From NCBI RefSeq assembly GCF_963677155.1, contig NZ_OY781884.1:4770501-4834500 (forward strand): DNA of 64,000 bases, in the 5' to 3' direction. The position numbers and the translations under genes were made by a program. Of the stretch, positions 52,845 through 62,405 are shown piece after piece. This stretch comes from an uncultured Draconibacterium sp. GTDB lineage: Bacteria; Bacteroidota; Bacteroidia; Bacteroidales; Prolixibacteraceae. Under the pieces are notes generated by a model. It was not told where the DNA came from and did no database searches. It saw nothing but the letters and a program-made list of their open reading frames with translations. The first letter of the stretch is position 1. Each line of letters begins with the position of its first letter.

Positions 52845-54533
52845 TTAGTGGCTGTTTCCCTTTACTTTAAAATGATCGCCGGTAGCGTTTACAACTGCTT
52901 TGTACCACCATTCGGGGTATCCTGCAAAAATAGGAGAGGCAGGCATTCCTGTTTCGGTGCGTGTAAACTCGCCGTTACTTTCGCGTTTTATGTTTCCATC
53001 GGTGTATTTTACAATCAGGTAATGATAAAGTTTTTTCCAACGGCGGGTCATGTTTTCGGCTTCGTTAACCGAGAATTCGGTAATAAATTTTCGTGCCTGT
53101 TCTTCGTTTGTGGTATTGTACAAAGTTTCGGCAGCTTTATCAACCACCGGAACAAAAGTCACAAATTTATCTTCCAGTCGGCGTTGAACGATTTTTACAT
53201 CTTTAATCATATCGTTGTAGCGCAAGTAAGCATAGTTGGCTACCTGACTAAATGTCCAGAAAGCTGATGTTTCGCTGTAAGTAAGTAAATCGCCGTTGCC
53301 AACTGCAAAACATTCCGGAATTTCGGTAATACCACAATACATAGGCGCGTAGCAGGTAGAGTAGGTGTCGTCGACTCCAAACCACAGAATTCCTCCAATA
53401 GGATCGGGTAACCAGCTGCGGCATTGCGCAACAAATGAAAATCCGGTTTGCTGTGTTGAAATCGCACGTTCGTTACAGTATTCAACCGAATCAACTTCCC
53501 ATGTTAACCCACGCCAGCGGTAGGGTAGCCCATAAGGTCCGGCTCCCATATCCTGGGTCATATCCAGTTCTGTGCCTTCAAAGTGGTCGCGCATCATGCC
53601 CATTACATCCTGAACACTCAGTTGTTTATCAGGTTTTACCCATAAAGGTAACCGATTGGTTGTATAACTATTTTCGCCACCTTTCTTTACAATTCCTTTG
53701 GCATACTCGGTGTATTTGTCCATTCCGCTGGCAACTTTATTAAAACCAGCCCAAACGCGGGCATCGCAAAAACGGGCTGCACCAAAATCAACCGGTGCAT
53801 ATACGTCCGAAAAACTAAAATCTTTATTGGTACCGGTAAACCAGCCTTTTTCGCGGGCAAAGGAAATTACATCTTTGGAGTACAGACAGTTTTTTGAATC
53901 GTTTAAAGGGAAAGTTGTAATGCGGGCCTGATTCGCGTGTCCGCTAATATAACCGTCGGGAATACGCATGGCCACCCAAACGGCTCCTTTTTCGCCTTTT
54001 CCTTTACCTATCATCTCCAAAATCCAAACTTCTTCAGCATCAGCAATCGAAAACGATTCGCCCGAACTGTAGTAACCATACTCTTCAACAAGACCGGTCA
54101 TCACCTCAATGGCTTCCCGGGCAGTTTTGGCACGTTGCAGTGTTACGTATATCAAGCTGCCGTAATCCATAATAGCTCCTGGTTGGCTCGATAATTCGCT
54201 GCGGCCGCCAAAGGTGGTTTCCGCAATGGCCAGTTGAAACTCATTCATATTGCCAATTACGCTATAGGTATGTGCCGGTTGAGGAATCTCTCCAAGATAA
54301 ATGCCGGTATCCCACTCGTAAATTTTTCTCATGGCACCTTCGGGGTAATCGGCTGCCGGTTGGTGATACAACTCGCCGTAAAGCACATGCGAGTCAGCCG
54401 CGTAAGAGATCATTGTTGACCCGTCGATAGAAGCGCCTTTTGAAATTAAAAAATTGGTACAAGCATTTGAAATTTGCTGATTAAATAGTATGAATGCCAT
54501 TAGCAGCATTCCTGTAACAGTGATTTTCTTCAT
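52845..54533 (-). CDS. C69 family dipeptidase, exported
   Basis: An N-terminal-nucleophile hydrolase of 562 residues cleaving dipeptides or acting on related amide bonds. Starting at 54533 gives MKKITVTGMLLMAFILF and a cut in NA-CTNFLISKGAS, so signal peptidase itself would expose the catalytic Cys25. SIDGSTMISYAADSH follows, as in the family. A longer frame to 54593 exists, but a promoter element lies inside it (54563-54570), so it is unlikely. GYYSSGESFSIADAEEVWIL and HANQARITTFPL are other conserved parts. It is single-gene. Confidence 0.9.
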   Translation of the reverse strand: MKKITVTGMLLMAFILFNQQISNACTNFLISKGASIDGSTMISYAADSHVLYGELYHQPAADYPEGAMRKIYEWDTGIYLGEIPQPAHTYSVIGNMNEFQLAIAETTFGGRSELSSQPGAIMDYGSLIYVTLQRAKTAREAIEVMTGLVEEYGYYSSGESFSIADAEEVWILEMIGKGKGEKGAVWVAMRIPDGYISGHANQARITTFPLNDSKNCLYSKDVISFAREKGWFTGTNKDFSFSDVYAPVDFGAARFCDARVWAGFNKVASGMDKYTEYAKGIVKKGGENSYTTNRLPLWVKPDKQLSVQDVMGMMRDHFEGTELDMTQDMGAGPYGLPYRWRGLTWEVDSVEYCNERAISTQQTGFSFVAQCRSWLPDPIGGILWFGVDDTYSTCYAPMYCGITEIPECFAVGNGDLLTYSETSAFWTFSQVANYAYLRYNDMIKDVKIVQRRLEDKFVTFVPVVDKAAETLYNTTNEEQARKFITEFSVNEAENMTRRWKKLYHYLIVKYTDGNIKRESNGEFTRTETGMPASPIFAGYPEWWYKAVVNATGDHFKVKGNSH

Positions 54534-54562
54534 TGTATTCTGTTTTATTTCTATCAAAATGG

Positions 54563-54570
54563 CAAAGATA
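54563..54570 (-). promoter_or_regulatory. -7 promoter element of the C69 dipeptidase gene
   Basis: Minus strand reads TATCTTTG, an exact TAnnTTTG match 30 bases before the ATG at 54533. Its position argues for this start and against the longer frame. The -33 part is poor (TTTT). Confidence 0.5.
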
Positions 54571-54654
54571 ATTAAATGATAAAACTGCCTCATGATTTTT
54601 ATTTCATTATGAAATAACAGAATAAGAGTGTGTTCGGTCTGCTTTTGGGCTACT

Positions 54655-55842
54655 TTATAAACACTCCTTTATGCGATTGAATACGGCTTCGATGTCATTA
54701 TCCAGACCAACAGAAAATCGTACCAGGCCATCCGATAATCCCATTTCTTTTTGAACTTCTGCCGGAATCTCTGACGATGTGCTGTGTCCCGAGCAGCTAA
54801 ACAAGGTACGAAAATACCCCAACGAAACGGCCAGGTAGCCAATATTGGCCTGTTGCATTTTAAACATTACTTCGTTGGCGCGTTTTTCAGTACCAAGATC
54901 AATCGAAAGCATTCCGCCATAGCCGTAATCTTTGTTCATCAAGCGAGTGTGTAGCTCATGCTGTGGATGGTTGGGAAGACCTGTGTATTTTATCGGTACA
55001 CCTTGTTCTTTGAGTTTTTGGGCAAGGAATAATGCATTTTTGCTGTGTTGTTTCATGCGCAAATGCAGGGTGTGCAAATTCTTAAGAATGCTCGATGATC
55101 GTAACGGATCGAGAACAGGACCAAGCAACATGGCAGTGCCGTCGTTAACATTTGATAGCTGACCAATAAATTCATTCGAACCGCAAATTGCACCGGCAAC
55201 ACAGTCGTTTTTTCCATTTATAAATTTCGTCATGCTATAAACCACAAAATCGGCTCCCAGCTGAGCCGGAGAGAAAATCATTGGGGTAAATGTATTGTCT
55301 ACCATTAGTTTGGCATTGTGTTCATGTGCAATTTTTGCCAGCTCAGGAATATCAGAAACCTGTAAAAGCGGATTGGTAACGGTTTCGGTGTAGATAACTT
55401 TAGTATTGGGACGCATCGCTTTTTTTACCTGTTCGTGGTCGGTAATGTCAACAAACGAAACTTCAATATTGTATTTCGGAAGCCAGTTTTTAAGAAACGC
55501 ATAGGTGCCGCCATAAGTAGTTACACTTGTTATTATGTGGTCGCCCGAGTGGCAAAGTTGCAGTATGGAACAGGTAATGGCAGCCATGCCGGATGATGTT
55601 ATCCACGCCGATTCTGTTCCTTCCATTGCAGCCAGTGCATCGGCAAGGAATTTATTACTCGGGTTCCAGTGGCGCGAGTACAAAAAACAACCTTCCAAGT
55701 GGCCAAGAAAGGTTTCTTCCATGGTTTCGCCTTCCAGAAAAGTATAGGTTGAAGAATCGGTTATAGATGGATTTACACCACCAAATTCGCCAAATTGCTG
55801 AATATCGAAAATTCTTTTTGCAGGATCTGAGTTCATGTTCAA
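54655..55842 (-). CDS. trans-sulfuration family PLP enzyme
   Basis: A 395-residue pyridoxal-phosphate enzyme of the cystathionine gamma-synthase/methionine gamma-lyase family. Lys206 in VYSMTKFINGKND binds the cofactor; Asp182 in MVDNTFTPM and the glycine loop TSSGMAAI bind its ring and phosphate; RHWNPSNKFL replaces the usual Y-S-R-x-x-NPT. The reaction cannot be fixed from sequence; a methionine gamma-lyase-like elimination yielding a 2-oxoacid is plausible for an amino acid fermenter. It is cytosolic and monocistronic. Confidence 0.85.
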   Translation of the reverse strand: MNMNSDPAKRIFDIQQFGEFGGVNPSITDSSTYTFLEGETMEETFLGHLEGCFLYSRHWNPSNKFLADALAAMEGTESAWITSSGMAAITCSILQLCHSGDHIITSVTTYGGTYAFLKNWLPKYNIEVSFVDITDHEQVKKAMRPNTKVIYTETVTNPLLQVSDIPELAKIAHEHNAKLMVDNTFTPMIFSPAQLGADFVVYSMTKFINGKNDCVAGAICGSNEFIGQLSNVNDGTAMLLGPVLDPLRSSSILKNLHTLHLRMKQHSKNALFLAQKLKEQGVPIKYTGLPNHPQHELHTRLMNKDYGYGGMLSIDLGTEKRANEVMFKMQQANIGYLAVSLGYFRTLFSCSGHSTSSEIPAEVQKEMGLSDGLVRFSVGLDNDIEAVFNRIKECL

Positions 55843-55954
55843 GTATTTAAGTTTGAGGGCAAGTTAGAGGGAATGAAAATACGAGAGAATGATTTTTGTC
55901 TGCAAATGAATCTTCCCTGTTGTAAGAATATTTAAATATTGTGATAAAGCCAGG

Positions 55955-57028
55955 TTAGGGCAAAAAGATCACACCGCCGCAACTGTTTTTTCGCGCCCCG
56001 GTTACCGATGCCAGGCAGTTTATCTGTTCTTTCAAACGAAGTACGCCCATAAAAGCAAACACGATGGCTTCTTTATAATCGATCAAATCCGGTTCGGGTA
56101 GCACGATTTTAGTTGTAGTTAAAGCCTGCATTCGTTCAATTAAAAAGGAGTTGAATGCACCACCGCCGGTTACCAGCATTTTCCCTTCGCCCGACAAATC
56201 TTTTGTTATTTGCACAGCAATGTGCTCGTAAAAGGTGCGCATCTTATCGTGTGTATTCAACTCTAATTCATTAAGAATGGGGAGAACATCAGATTCGATC
56301 CATTCTCGCCCCAGCGACTTTGGAGGCTTCTGGTGGTAGTAGGAGAGTGCATTCAATTTCTTTAGCAGCGATTCACTAACTTTTCCTTTCCGTCCCAGGT
56401 CGCCGTTTTTATCATAGGGCAAACCAAATTCTTCCGCCAGAGGATTTAGAACAATGTTTACCGGGCAGTTATCAAAAGCTAAACGAACGCCTTTTTCATC
56501 GTATGAAATATTGGCAAAACCACCCAGGTTGAGGCAGTAATCGTATTCCGAAAAAAGCAGGCTATCGCCAATGGGGACAAGCGGTGCTCCCTGACCACCC
56601 AATACAACATCGCCGGTTCTGAAATCGCAAATTGTAAGACAATTGCTTTTTGCTATAAGATGCGCTCCACTGCCAATTTGTAGTGTGAATCCATTCTCGG
56701 GTTGATGAAAAACCGTGTGGCCGTGTGAAGCAATTAAATCGGTAGCGAACTTTGTTTTTTCTATAAATTGACGGGCTTGTTCGCCCAGGAATGTCCCGTA
56801 TTCTGCATTTAGTCGTGTAAGTTCTATTCCCGAAAGTGTATGTGCTGTTTCAAGACGCTTTTTCCACTCTGTAGTGTACGAAATGGTCTCGGCTTCCTGT
56901 AATTTGAACGACCATTTTTTATTGTCTTCTGAAAATACAATAGCCGCAATGTCTAATCCGTCAAGCGAGGTGCCCGACATCATTCCAATGGCCTCAATCG
57001 TATTTTTGCTTTCATCGGAATTTTTCAT
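55955..57028 (-). CDS. anmK: anhydro-N-acetylmuramic acid kinase
   Basis: Phosphorylates 1,6-anhydroMurNAc to MurNAc-6-phosphate in peptidoglycan recycling, in the cytosol. The 357-residue protein begins near AIGMMSGTSLDGLDIAA, the family's ATP-binding start. LIASHGHTVFHQPE and TICDFRTGDVVLGGQGAPLV (substrate loop) and LVTGGGAFNSFL (second nucleotide loop) are all intact. An ATG sixteen codons upstream (57076) would overlap the M23 gene; starting at 57028 leaves a 16-base gap and is preferred. The two genes form an operon. Confidence 0.93.
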   Translation of the reverse strand: MKNSDESKNTIEAIGMMSGTSLDGLDIAAIVFSEDNKKWSFKLQEAETISYTTEWKKRLETAHTLSGIELTRLNAEYGTFLGEQARQFIEKTKFATDLIASHGHTVFHQPENGFTLQIGSGAHLIAKSNCLTICDFRTGDVVLGGQGAPLVPIGDSLLFSEYDYCLNLGGFANISYDEKGVRLAFDNCPVNIVLNPLAEEFGLPYDKNGDLGRKGKVSESLLKKLNALSYYHQKPPKSLGREWIESDVLPILNELELNTHDKMRTFYEHIAVQITKDLSGEGKMLVTGGGAFNSFLIERMQALTTTKIVLPEPDLIDYKEAIVFAFMGVLRLKEQINCLASVTGARKNSCGGVIFLP

Positions 57029-57044
57029 TTTTCCACAATTTTTA

Positions 57045-58742
57045 TCACTTCCAAAAGTGTGTTTCATAAACGGCATTGTTATTCCGATAATCGGAAATTA
57101 TTAATTTGAAGGTATGGTTTTTCCCCAGTTCAAATCGTTCCTTATCGAAATAATGCGTTATTGTTGCTGTTCTTGGATCGTATTCAAAAAGGGCCCACTT
57201 GCCATCGAGCAACCCTTCAATGGTTTTTATGCCCGCAAGATCATCGTTAATTTTAAAACGAATTCGGCTCGATTCCGTTTGTTTATTGTCTGCAATACTT
57301 AATGGTGTTATTTTCGGTGGAATCGTGTCGACCGTAACCGCATAAACGCCCAGATTGCGCGTCTCTGTTGTTACCCATCCATTTGCGTAACGGCCACCGG
57401 CAGCACTGAATTCGCCAGTTTCCGGGTCTACGTAGGCCATAATAACTTTCGATTCGAGAGGCTTTGGAAGATGATTGGTGCGAATAGCAATTGTTGCATT
57501 TTTATGTAAGGGAACGGTATTCTTGTAAAAGAAATGATAATCGGAGTAAAAATCTTCAGGGGCCTTTTTTGTGTGGTATTCAAAACGAAAATCAGTGTAT
57601 AAGCAACCTGCAGGAATTTCGATCCGTGCAGAGTCGTTCTGAAATCGATTAAAACGATTATAAGCAAAAAGTTCTCCGTTTGCAGAGTCGGCTTTTACAG
57701 ATGCTTTCTTGCCCACAATGTTAAAGTCTATCAATGATGCATTACCATACGAGTCTTGCAGTTCAATTGCAATCTTACCGTTTTGCCCGTTCTTCGGTAT
57801 AATGTGTCCTTCTGAGCAGTTATGCGTGTAAATGGGAAGTTTGTTGCCCGGATCAAGCCATGTTTTTACGTAACGGCGTTTTGCTGTTTTATATTGGCTG
57901 TAAACAATATGGCTGTTGATAAAACGCGTATCGCTAAATGAAAAACGGTTAAGTGTAAACGAGAATTGATCTTCGTTGTTAAACGACATGCGCAGCAAGT
58001 TTATCCCGCACTTGTTGTAGGTATCGTTAAAATAATCGTTGGCTTGTATGGCAACGCCAATTTCTCCCCAAACCGGAATGGTCGGATTGTTTTTTAAGTG
58101 GTATTTACCATCGTAGAAAACCACCTGATAACTTTTTGGCGTGTGCGAATAAGCCACATGCGAACTGTCGGTGAGCGGAACCAATAACACCGAAAATATT
58201 TTTGGGGCAATATCATCTTTCACTGGAAAGCCAAAATCTAAAGGATTTATCGGCTCTTCGGTTTCGGTGTCCCGAATTTCGAAATGCAGATGTGGTCCGC
58301 CAGAACTTCCGCTGTTTCCGCTTTTGGCTATTTCCTGATCCTGTTTTACCGGGAAAAGATAGGCTGGAACGGAGAGGTCTACCCGAAAAGACTGCTGTTC
58401 GTATTGCTGACCTTTTACATACTTCGCTATTTCAGGACTAAAAGCTTTTAAATGTCCGTAAACCGATGTGGTACCATTGGGATGATTGATATACAAAGCA
58501 TTGCCGTAACCTGTTGGGGAAACCGCAATACGCGACACATATCCATAGGCAACAGCATAAACCGGCAAACCTGTTGTTCCCTGGGTTTTTATGTCGATTC
58601 CCGAGTGAAAATGATTGCTGCGCAACTCGGCAAAACTTCCGCTAAGCAGCAACGGTATTTTAACAGGATCGGTATAATAACGCTGTTGCGCCATTCCAAA
58701 CAAGGCGAAAAAAAGAAAAAGGTGTGTAAAAAATGTTCTCAT
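57045..58742 (-). CDS. M23 family metallopeptidase (LytM-like)
   Basis: A 565-residue periplasmic protein. Signal peptide 1-18; LytM domain about 30-180 with the zinc ligands His46 and Asp50 in FHSGIDIKT and His151-x-His153 in GPHLHFEIRD, so it is probably active as a peptidoglycan endopeptidase. The remaining 380 residues are beta-rich, with an Ig-like segment (about 470-560, VDTIPPKITPLSIADNK), typical for this Bacteroidota type. Immediately upstream of anmK on the same strand, it links cell-wall cleavage to recycling. Confidence 0.9.
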   Translation of the reverse strand: MRTFFTHLFLFFALFGMAQQRYYTDPVKIPLLLSGSFAELRSNHFHSGIDIKTQGTTGLPVYAVAYGYVSRIAVSPTGYGNALYINHPNGTTSVYGHLKAFSPEIAKYVKGQQYEQQSFRVDLSVPAYLFPVKQDQEIAKSGNSGSSGGPHLHFEIRDTETEEPINPLDFGFPVKDDIAPKIFSVLLVPLTDSSHVAYSHTPKSYQVVFYDGKYHLKNNPTIPVWGEIGVAIQANDYFNDTYNKCGINLLRMSFNNEDQFSFTLNRFSFSDTRFINSHIVYSQYKTAKRRYVKTWLDPGNKLPIYTHNCSEGHIIPKNGQNGKIAIELQDSYGNASLIDFNIVGKKASVKADSANGELFAYNRFNRFQNDSARIEIPAGCLYTDFRFEYHTKKAPEDFYSDYHFFYKNTVPLHKNATIAIRTNHLPKPLESKVIMAYVDPETGEFSAAGGRYANGWVTTETRNLGVYAVTVDTIPPKITPLSIADNKQTESSRIRFKINDDLAGIKTIEGLLDGKWALFEYDPRTATITHYFDKERFELGKNHTFKLIISDYRNNNAVYETHFWK

Positions 58743-59084
58743 CGTTGTTTAATCTGTATAATCATCTCCACAAAGCAAACAGTTTTTCGGCGACATCGTT
58801 TCGTTCCCATTTTCGGAATTCAAAAATGGACTCAACTAAGTCGGGATTAACCCAGACAACATATCTATTGCTCGAATCAAATGAATTACCCGGATTAATT
58901 GGAGGCACCAAATTTAATCAAATTATAACGGCTGCAAGTCTTGTTTTTAACTTTATGTTCTTGTCCTCATTCTTCTTCGACAAACAACTAACATAGGTTT
59001 GTTAGCATAAAAAGAATGCAATCGATTTGATTTCCTTTTACAATAAGGAAAAAAAGTTAACTTTGTTCGCGAAATGCAGCTAAA
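58743..59084. other. gene-free stretch between divergent genes
   Basis: No gene or RNA recognised. An exact promoter -7 element, TAACTTTG, lies at 59058-59065 on the plus strand, 19 bases before the coiled-coil protein gene; no matching -33 TTG at normal distance. Confidence 0.5.
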
Positions 59085-59378
59085 ATGACCGAAGAGGATC
59101 ACTTGCTACTTAATGATTTAAAGCGCAATACACAGCAACTGTTCGAAAAATACAACGAATTGGAACAGAAAAATAAAATGCTGAGTGAACAGGTAGAGAA
59201 CCTGAAGCAGGAAATTGAATTAATGGAGCATGAAAAGATTGAATTAGGTCGGAGTTACGAGCAACTGAAAATAGCCAACCGGATTTTATCAGAACGAGAT
59301 GAAACCGGTGAAGCTAAACAGAGAATTGACTTTTTGATACGGGAGATTGATAAATGTATCGCATTACTAAACCGGTAA
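59085..59378 (+). CDS. small coiled-coil protein, ZapB-like
   Basis: A 97-residue protein that is almost entirely heptad-patterned (LLLNDLKRNTQQLFEKYNEL, then ENLKQEIELMEHEKIELG), ending in DFLIREIDKCIALLNR. Its size, lack of membrane segments and place directly before zapA suggest a cell-division accessory like ZapB, bundling FtsZ via ZapA. This is inference from position; coiled coils resemble each other by composition. The stop is 4 bases before the zapA start. Confidence 0.65.
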   Translation: MTEEDHLLLNDLKRNTQQLFEKYNELEQKNKMLSEQVENLKQEIELMEHEKIELGRSYEQLKIANRILSERDETGEAKQRIDFLIREIDKCIALLNR

Positions 59379-59382
59379 TGTT

Positions 59383-59685
59383 TTGAAAGATAAAGACTTT
59401 AGAATACATATTAAGATTGATGGACGGGTTTACCCTCTAAACATCAATCGCGACGAAGAAGAGAGATACAGAAAAGCTGCAAAGATTGTTGAAGAAACGA
59501 TTTCGTCATTTCGGAAAATGTTTCAGGATAACGACAATCAGGATATTTTGGCAATGACCGCATTTCAGGTAGCACTGCGTTACACCGAAGAGCAACAAAG
59601 CCGGGATTACTCTCAATTCGTTGATGATATAAAGGATATAAAGGATGATATTTCTGATTTTCTTAAGGAAAAGGAAGAGAAATAA
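59383..59685 (+). CDS. zapA: cell division protein ZapA
   Basis: A 100-residue FtsZ-ring stabiliser. IHIKIDGRVYPLNINRDEEE at the start, then YRKAAKIVEETISSF and the C-terminal coiled coil match ZapA. The start codon is TTG: the only nearby ATG (59378) is out of frame and soon stopped. This, with the 4-base gap from the upstream gene, suggests translation depends partly on coupling. A terminator follows, then rny. Confidence 0.88.
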   Translation: MKDKDFRIHIKIDGRVYPLNINRDEEERYRKAAKIVEETISSFRKMFQDNDNQDILAMTAFQVALRYTEEQQSRDYSQFVDDIKDIKDDISDFLKEKEEK

Positions 59686-59707
59686 AATCTGAATACATAA
59701 ATAATCA

Positions 59708-59758
59708 AAGCCCGTATTAGGCCGGTTCTAACGAGAACTAGGTTTATTACGGGTTTTT
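59708..59758 (+). terminator. terminator after zapA
   Basis: Outer stem CCCGTA/TACGGG with an inner hairpin GGTTCT-AACG-AGAACT, then six T. It fills most of the 94 bases between zapA and rny. Confidence 0.7.
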
Positions 59759-59779
59759 TAGTAACTAATTATTTGAAAT

Positions 59780-61333
59780 ATGGATATAATAATAGGAGTA
59801 GCCGCAGGGTTTATTGTGGGAGGCGCTTTAGCTTATCTGGTGTGGGATAAGGCCCTGAAGGCGAAAAAGAATCGGATTATCGGCGAAGGAAAATCCGAGG
59901 CCGAAGTGATTAAAAAAGATAAAATATTGCAGGCTAAAGAAAAGTTTCTGCAGTTAAAATCGGAACACGAAAAGTACATTAATGAGAAAAATTCGCAGTT
60001 AGCGAAGGAGGAGAACAAGTACAAACAACGTGAGACAACTTTAAATCAACGTCGCGATGAGTTAAATCGCAAAACAAAAGAATTTGAAAATACACGCCGT
60101 GAAGTTGAAGTCATTCGCGAGAATTTGAATACACAACTACAGCGTGTCGAACATAAAAGCGAAGAGCTTGATAAAGTGCACAGACAGCACCTTGAAAAAC
60201 TGGAGCAGATTTCAGGACTTTCGGCTGATGATGCAAAAGAGCAGTTGGTAGAATCGTTACAGGAAGAAGCCAAAACTGAAGCTGTTGCATACATTAATGA
60301 AATAATGGAAGAGGCGAAACAAACGGCCAATAAAGAAGCTAAAAAGATCGTTGTAAAATCGATTCAACGTGTGGCTACCGAAACGGCTATTGAAAACGCT
60401 GTTACTATTTTCCATATTGAAAGTGACGAAATTAAAGGACGAATTATTGGTCGTGAAGGCCGAAATATTCGTGCGCTTGAAGCTGCTACCGGTGTTGAAA
60501 TTGTTGTTGACGATACACCGGAAGCCATTGTGCTTTCAGCTTTCGATCCGGTACGTCGCGAGATTGCCCGCCTGGCTTTGCACCAGTTGGTAACCGATGG
60601 ACGTATTCACCCTGCCCGTATTGAAGAAGTAGTGCAGAAAGTGAAAAAACAAGTGGATGAAGAAGTTATTGAAACCGGTAAACGTACTGCTATCGACCTA
60701 GGAATTCATGGTTTACATCCTGAGCTGATTCGTTTGGTAGGTAAAATGAAATACCGTTCGTCGTACGGACAAAACCTGTTGCAACACTCGCGCGAGGTAG
60801 CGAACCTTTGTGCAACAATGGCATCGGAGCTCGGATTAAATCCTAAAAAGGCAAAACGCGCCGGACTGTTGCACGATATTGGTAAAGTGCCGGATGACGA
60901 GCCGGAATTGCCACACGCAGTACTGGGTATGAAACTGGCCGAGAGATACAAAGAAAAACCGGATATTTGCAATGCAATTGGTGCTCACCACGACGAAGTA
61001 GAAATGCAATCGTTATTTGCACCAATCGTTCAGGTTTGTGATGCTATTTCTGGCGCTCGTCCTGGTGCTCGTCGCGAGGTGGTTGAGTCGTATATTAAAC
61101 GATTGAAAGACCTTGAAGATCTGGCGCTCTCTTATCCTGGTGTACTGAAAACATACGCAATTCAGGCGGGTAGAGAATTACGTGTAATTGTTGGTTCTGA
61201 GAAATTAACTGATCAGGATACCGAACAACTTTCATACGATATTTCGAAACGTATTCAGGATGAAATGACTTATCCGGGGCAAATTAAAATTACTGTAATC
61301 AGGGAAACCCGTGCAGTAAGTTACGCAAAGTAA
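59780..61333 (+). CDS. rny: ribonuclease Y
   Basis: A membrane-anchored endoribonuclease starting mRNA decay. Its 517 residues: one N-terminal span (about 1-21), a long coiled coil (about 30-190), a KH domain (about 205-270, with [19 protein letters not shown]) and an HD domain with His365-Asp366 in [10 protein letters not shown] and HHDEVEM further on. The layout is complete and of standard length. It is followed by a strong terminator, so it forms a single-gene unit. Confidence 0.96.
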   Translation: MDIIIGVAAGFIVGGALAYLVWDKALKAKKNRIIGEGKSEAEVIKKDKILQAKEKFLQLKSEHEKYINEKNSQLAKEENKYKQRETTLNQRRDELNRKTKEFENTRREVEVIRENLNTQLQRVEHKSEELDKVHRQHLEKLEQISGLSADDAKEQLVESLQEEAKTEAVAYINEIMEEAKQTANKEAKKIVVKSIQRVATETAIENAVTIFHIESDEIKGRIIGREGRNIRALEAATGVEIVVDDTPEAIVLSAFDPVRREIARLALHQLVTDGRIHPARIEEVVQKVKKQVDEEVIETGKRTAIDLGIHGLHPELIRLVGKMKYRSSYGQNLLQHSREVANLCATMASELGLNPKKAKRAGLLHDIGKVPDDEPELPHAVLGMKLAERYKEKPDICNAIGAHHDEVEMQSLFAPIVQVCDAISGARPGARREVVESYIKRLKDLEDLALSYPGVLKTYAIQAGRELRVIVGSEKLTDQDTEQLSYDISKRIQDEMTYPGQIKITVIRETRAVSYAK

Positions 61334-61355
61334 GAAGTACAAACAGATATAAAAA

Positions 61356-61386
61356 AAAACTTCGGCCAAACGGCCGAAGTTTTTTT
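61356..61386 (+). terminator. intrinsic terminator after rny
   Basis: ACTTCGGCC, loop AAA, CGGCCGAAGT, flanked by A and T runs, so it may act in both directions; the minus-strand gene ends at 61531. Confidence 0.9.
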
Positions 61387-61530
61387 ATGCTACAAATTTT
61401 GCCACGAGTGTCATGTCAAGTGCCAAGTATCGGGCACGTCATTCCGAACTTGTTTCGGAATCTAATGTTCATCGAAAGATGCTGAAATAAATTCAACATG
61501 ACGAACACAAGAGGCATGCTTGACTTTACA

Positions 61531-62403
61531 CTAAAACAAGCTAAGCAGCTGCTTTATCTTTCTTTCCTTTTCCGTAAATCCAACAGAATTGTATGCTTCA
61601 AGCATCGACTCTACCAAACGTTGTATAAACAATACATCCGGTTTGGGTTCGGCATACTTTTCAATGGGCTGATAATCATTTCTTTTTAAGTGGTAGTCGA
61701 TTTCTTTACGGCTGGTAATGGCTCCTTTGTTCGATGGATTAATGTAAAATAATACCTCCGTATCCCGAGTCGAACCATGTACTTTTTGTGCTAGTTCAGC
61801 ATCAACAATAGCTACTAGCGGGTTTTTAGGGAAATCAACCAAATATGCCGGAAGCTCGATGGCGCGTGCAATAATTGTATAAAAAATACTCATCGAAACC
61901 GGATTGCCACGTTTGGTGTCCAGTACCTGGTTTAAAAAGCAATTTTGTGGCGAATTGGGATTACTCAGATTCACTGAATAACCATTCAAGTTAAAAATGA
62001 AGTGGTTTAAAATGGTTGTTTTTTCAAGCAAAGTCAGCGAGTTATTCAACTCCAGCCAGATTGACTTTCGCAGGTTCTCGATTTTTAAGGTCAGGTTTAA
62101 GGGATTCAAATCAGGATACTGGAATTTATCTATCGCACAAAATCCTTCAAAAAGATCCTGCGTTCCCAGCGTTTGATTGATCCAGTTTTTTAGCCCGCCA
62201 AGAGTTCTTTTAAACTGAAGGCTTTGAATGATATTTTCAATACGATTCTGACTGTTCTCATCAAAGCTTTGTTCCCACTTTTTCTCTAATGCTGGAATAA
62301 TTGCTTCATCTTCTTTTAATAATTCCTGTTCAACCATTTGAAATACAGTTGTGTCGGGATCATCTAAAAGTGTCACAAGTGCATTAAATCTTTCTTGTTC
62401 CAT
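61531..62403 (-). CDS. transglutaminase-like domain protein (SirB1-type)
   Basis: A 290-residue cytosolic protein. The N-terminal 90 residues are helical (HEAT-like); about 95-240 is a transglutaminase-like core2 domain with QVLDTKRGNPVSMSIFYTII, LPAYLVDFPKNPLVAIVD and FYINPSNKGA. The usual catalytic Cys is not obvious: the segment where it is expected reads NCFLNQVLDTKRG, with Cys in NSPQNCFLN. It follows the nucleoside phosphorylase with a 2-base gap. Function unknown. Confidence 0.78.
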   Translation of the reverse strand: MEQERFNALVTLLDDPDTTVFQMVEQELLKEDEAIIPALEKKWEQSFDENSQNRIENIIQSLQFKRTLGGLKNWINQTLGTQDLFEGFCAIDKFQYPDLNPLNLTLKIENLRKSIWLELNNSLTLLEKTTILNHFIFNLNGYSVNLSNPNSPQNCFLNQVLDTKRGNPVSMSIFYTIIARAIELPAYLVDFPKNPLVAIVDAELAQKVHGSTRDTEVLFYINPSNKGAITSRKEIDYHLKRNDYQPIEKYAEPKPDVLFIQRLVESMLEAYNSVGFTEKERKIKQLLSLF

Positions 62404-62405
62404 GC

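Noticed and set aside
59686-59779. 6S RNA gene between zapA and rny
   Set aside because: The space is only 94 bases and is explained by a terminator hairpin; a 6S RNA would need about twice that.
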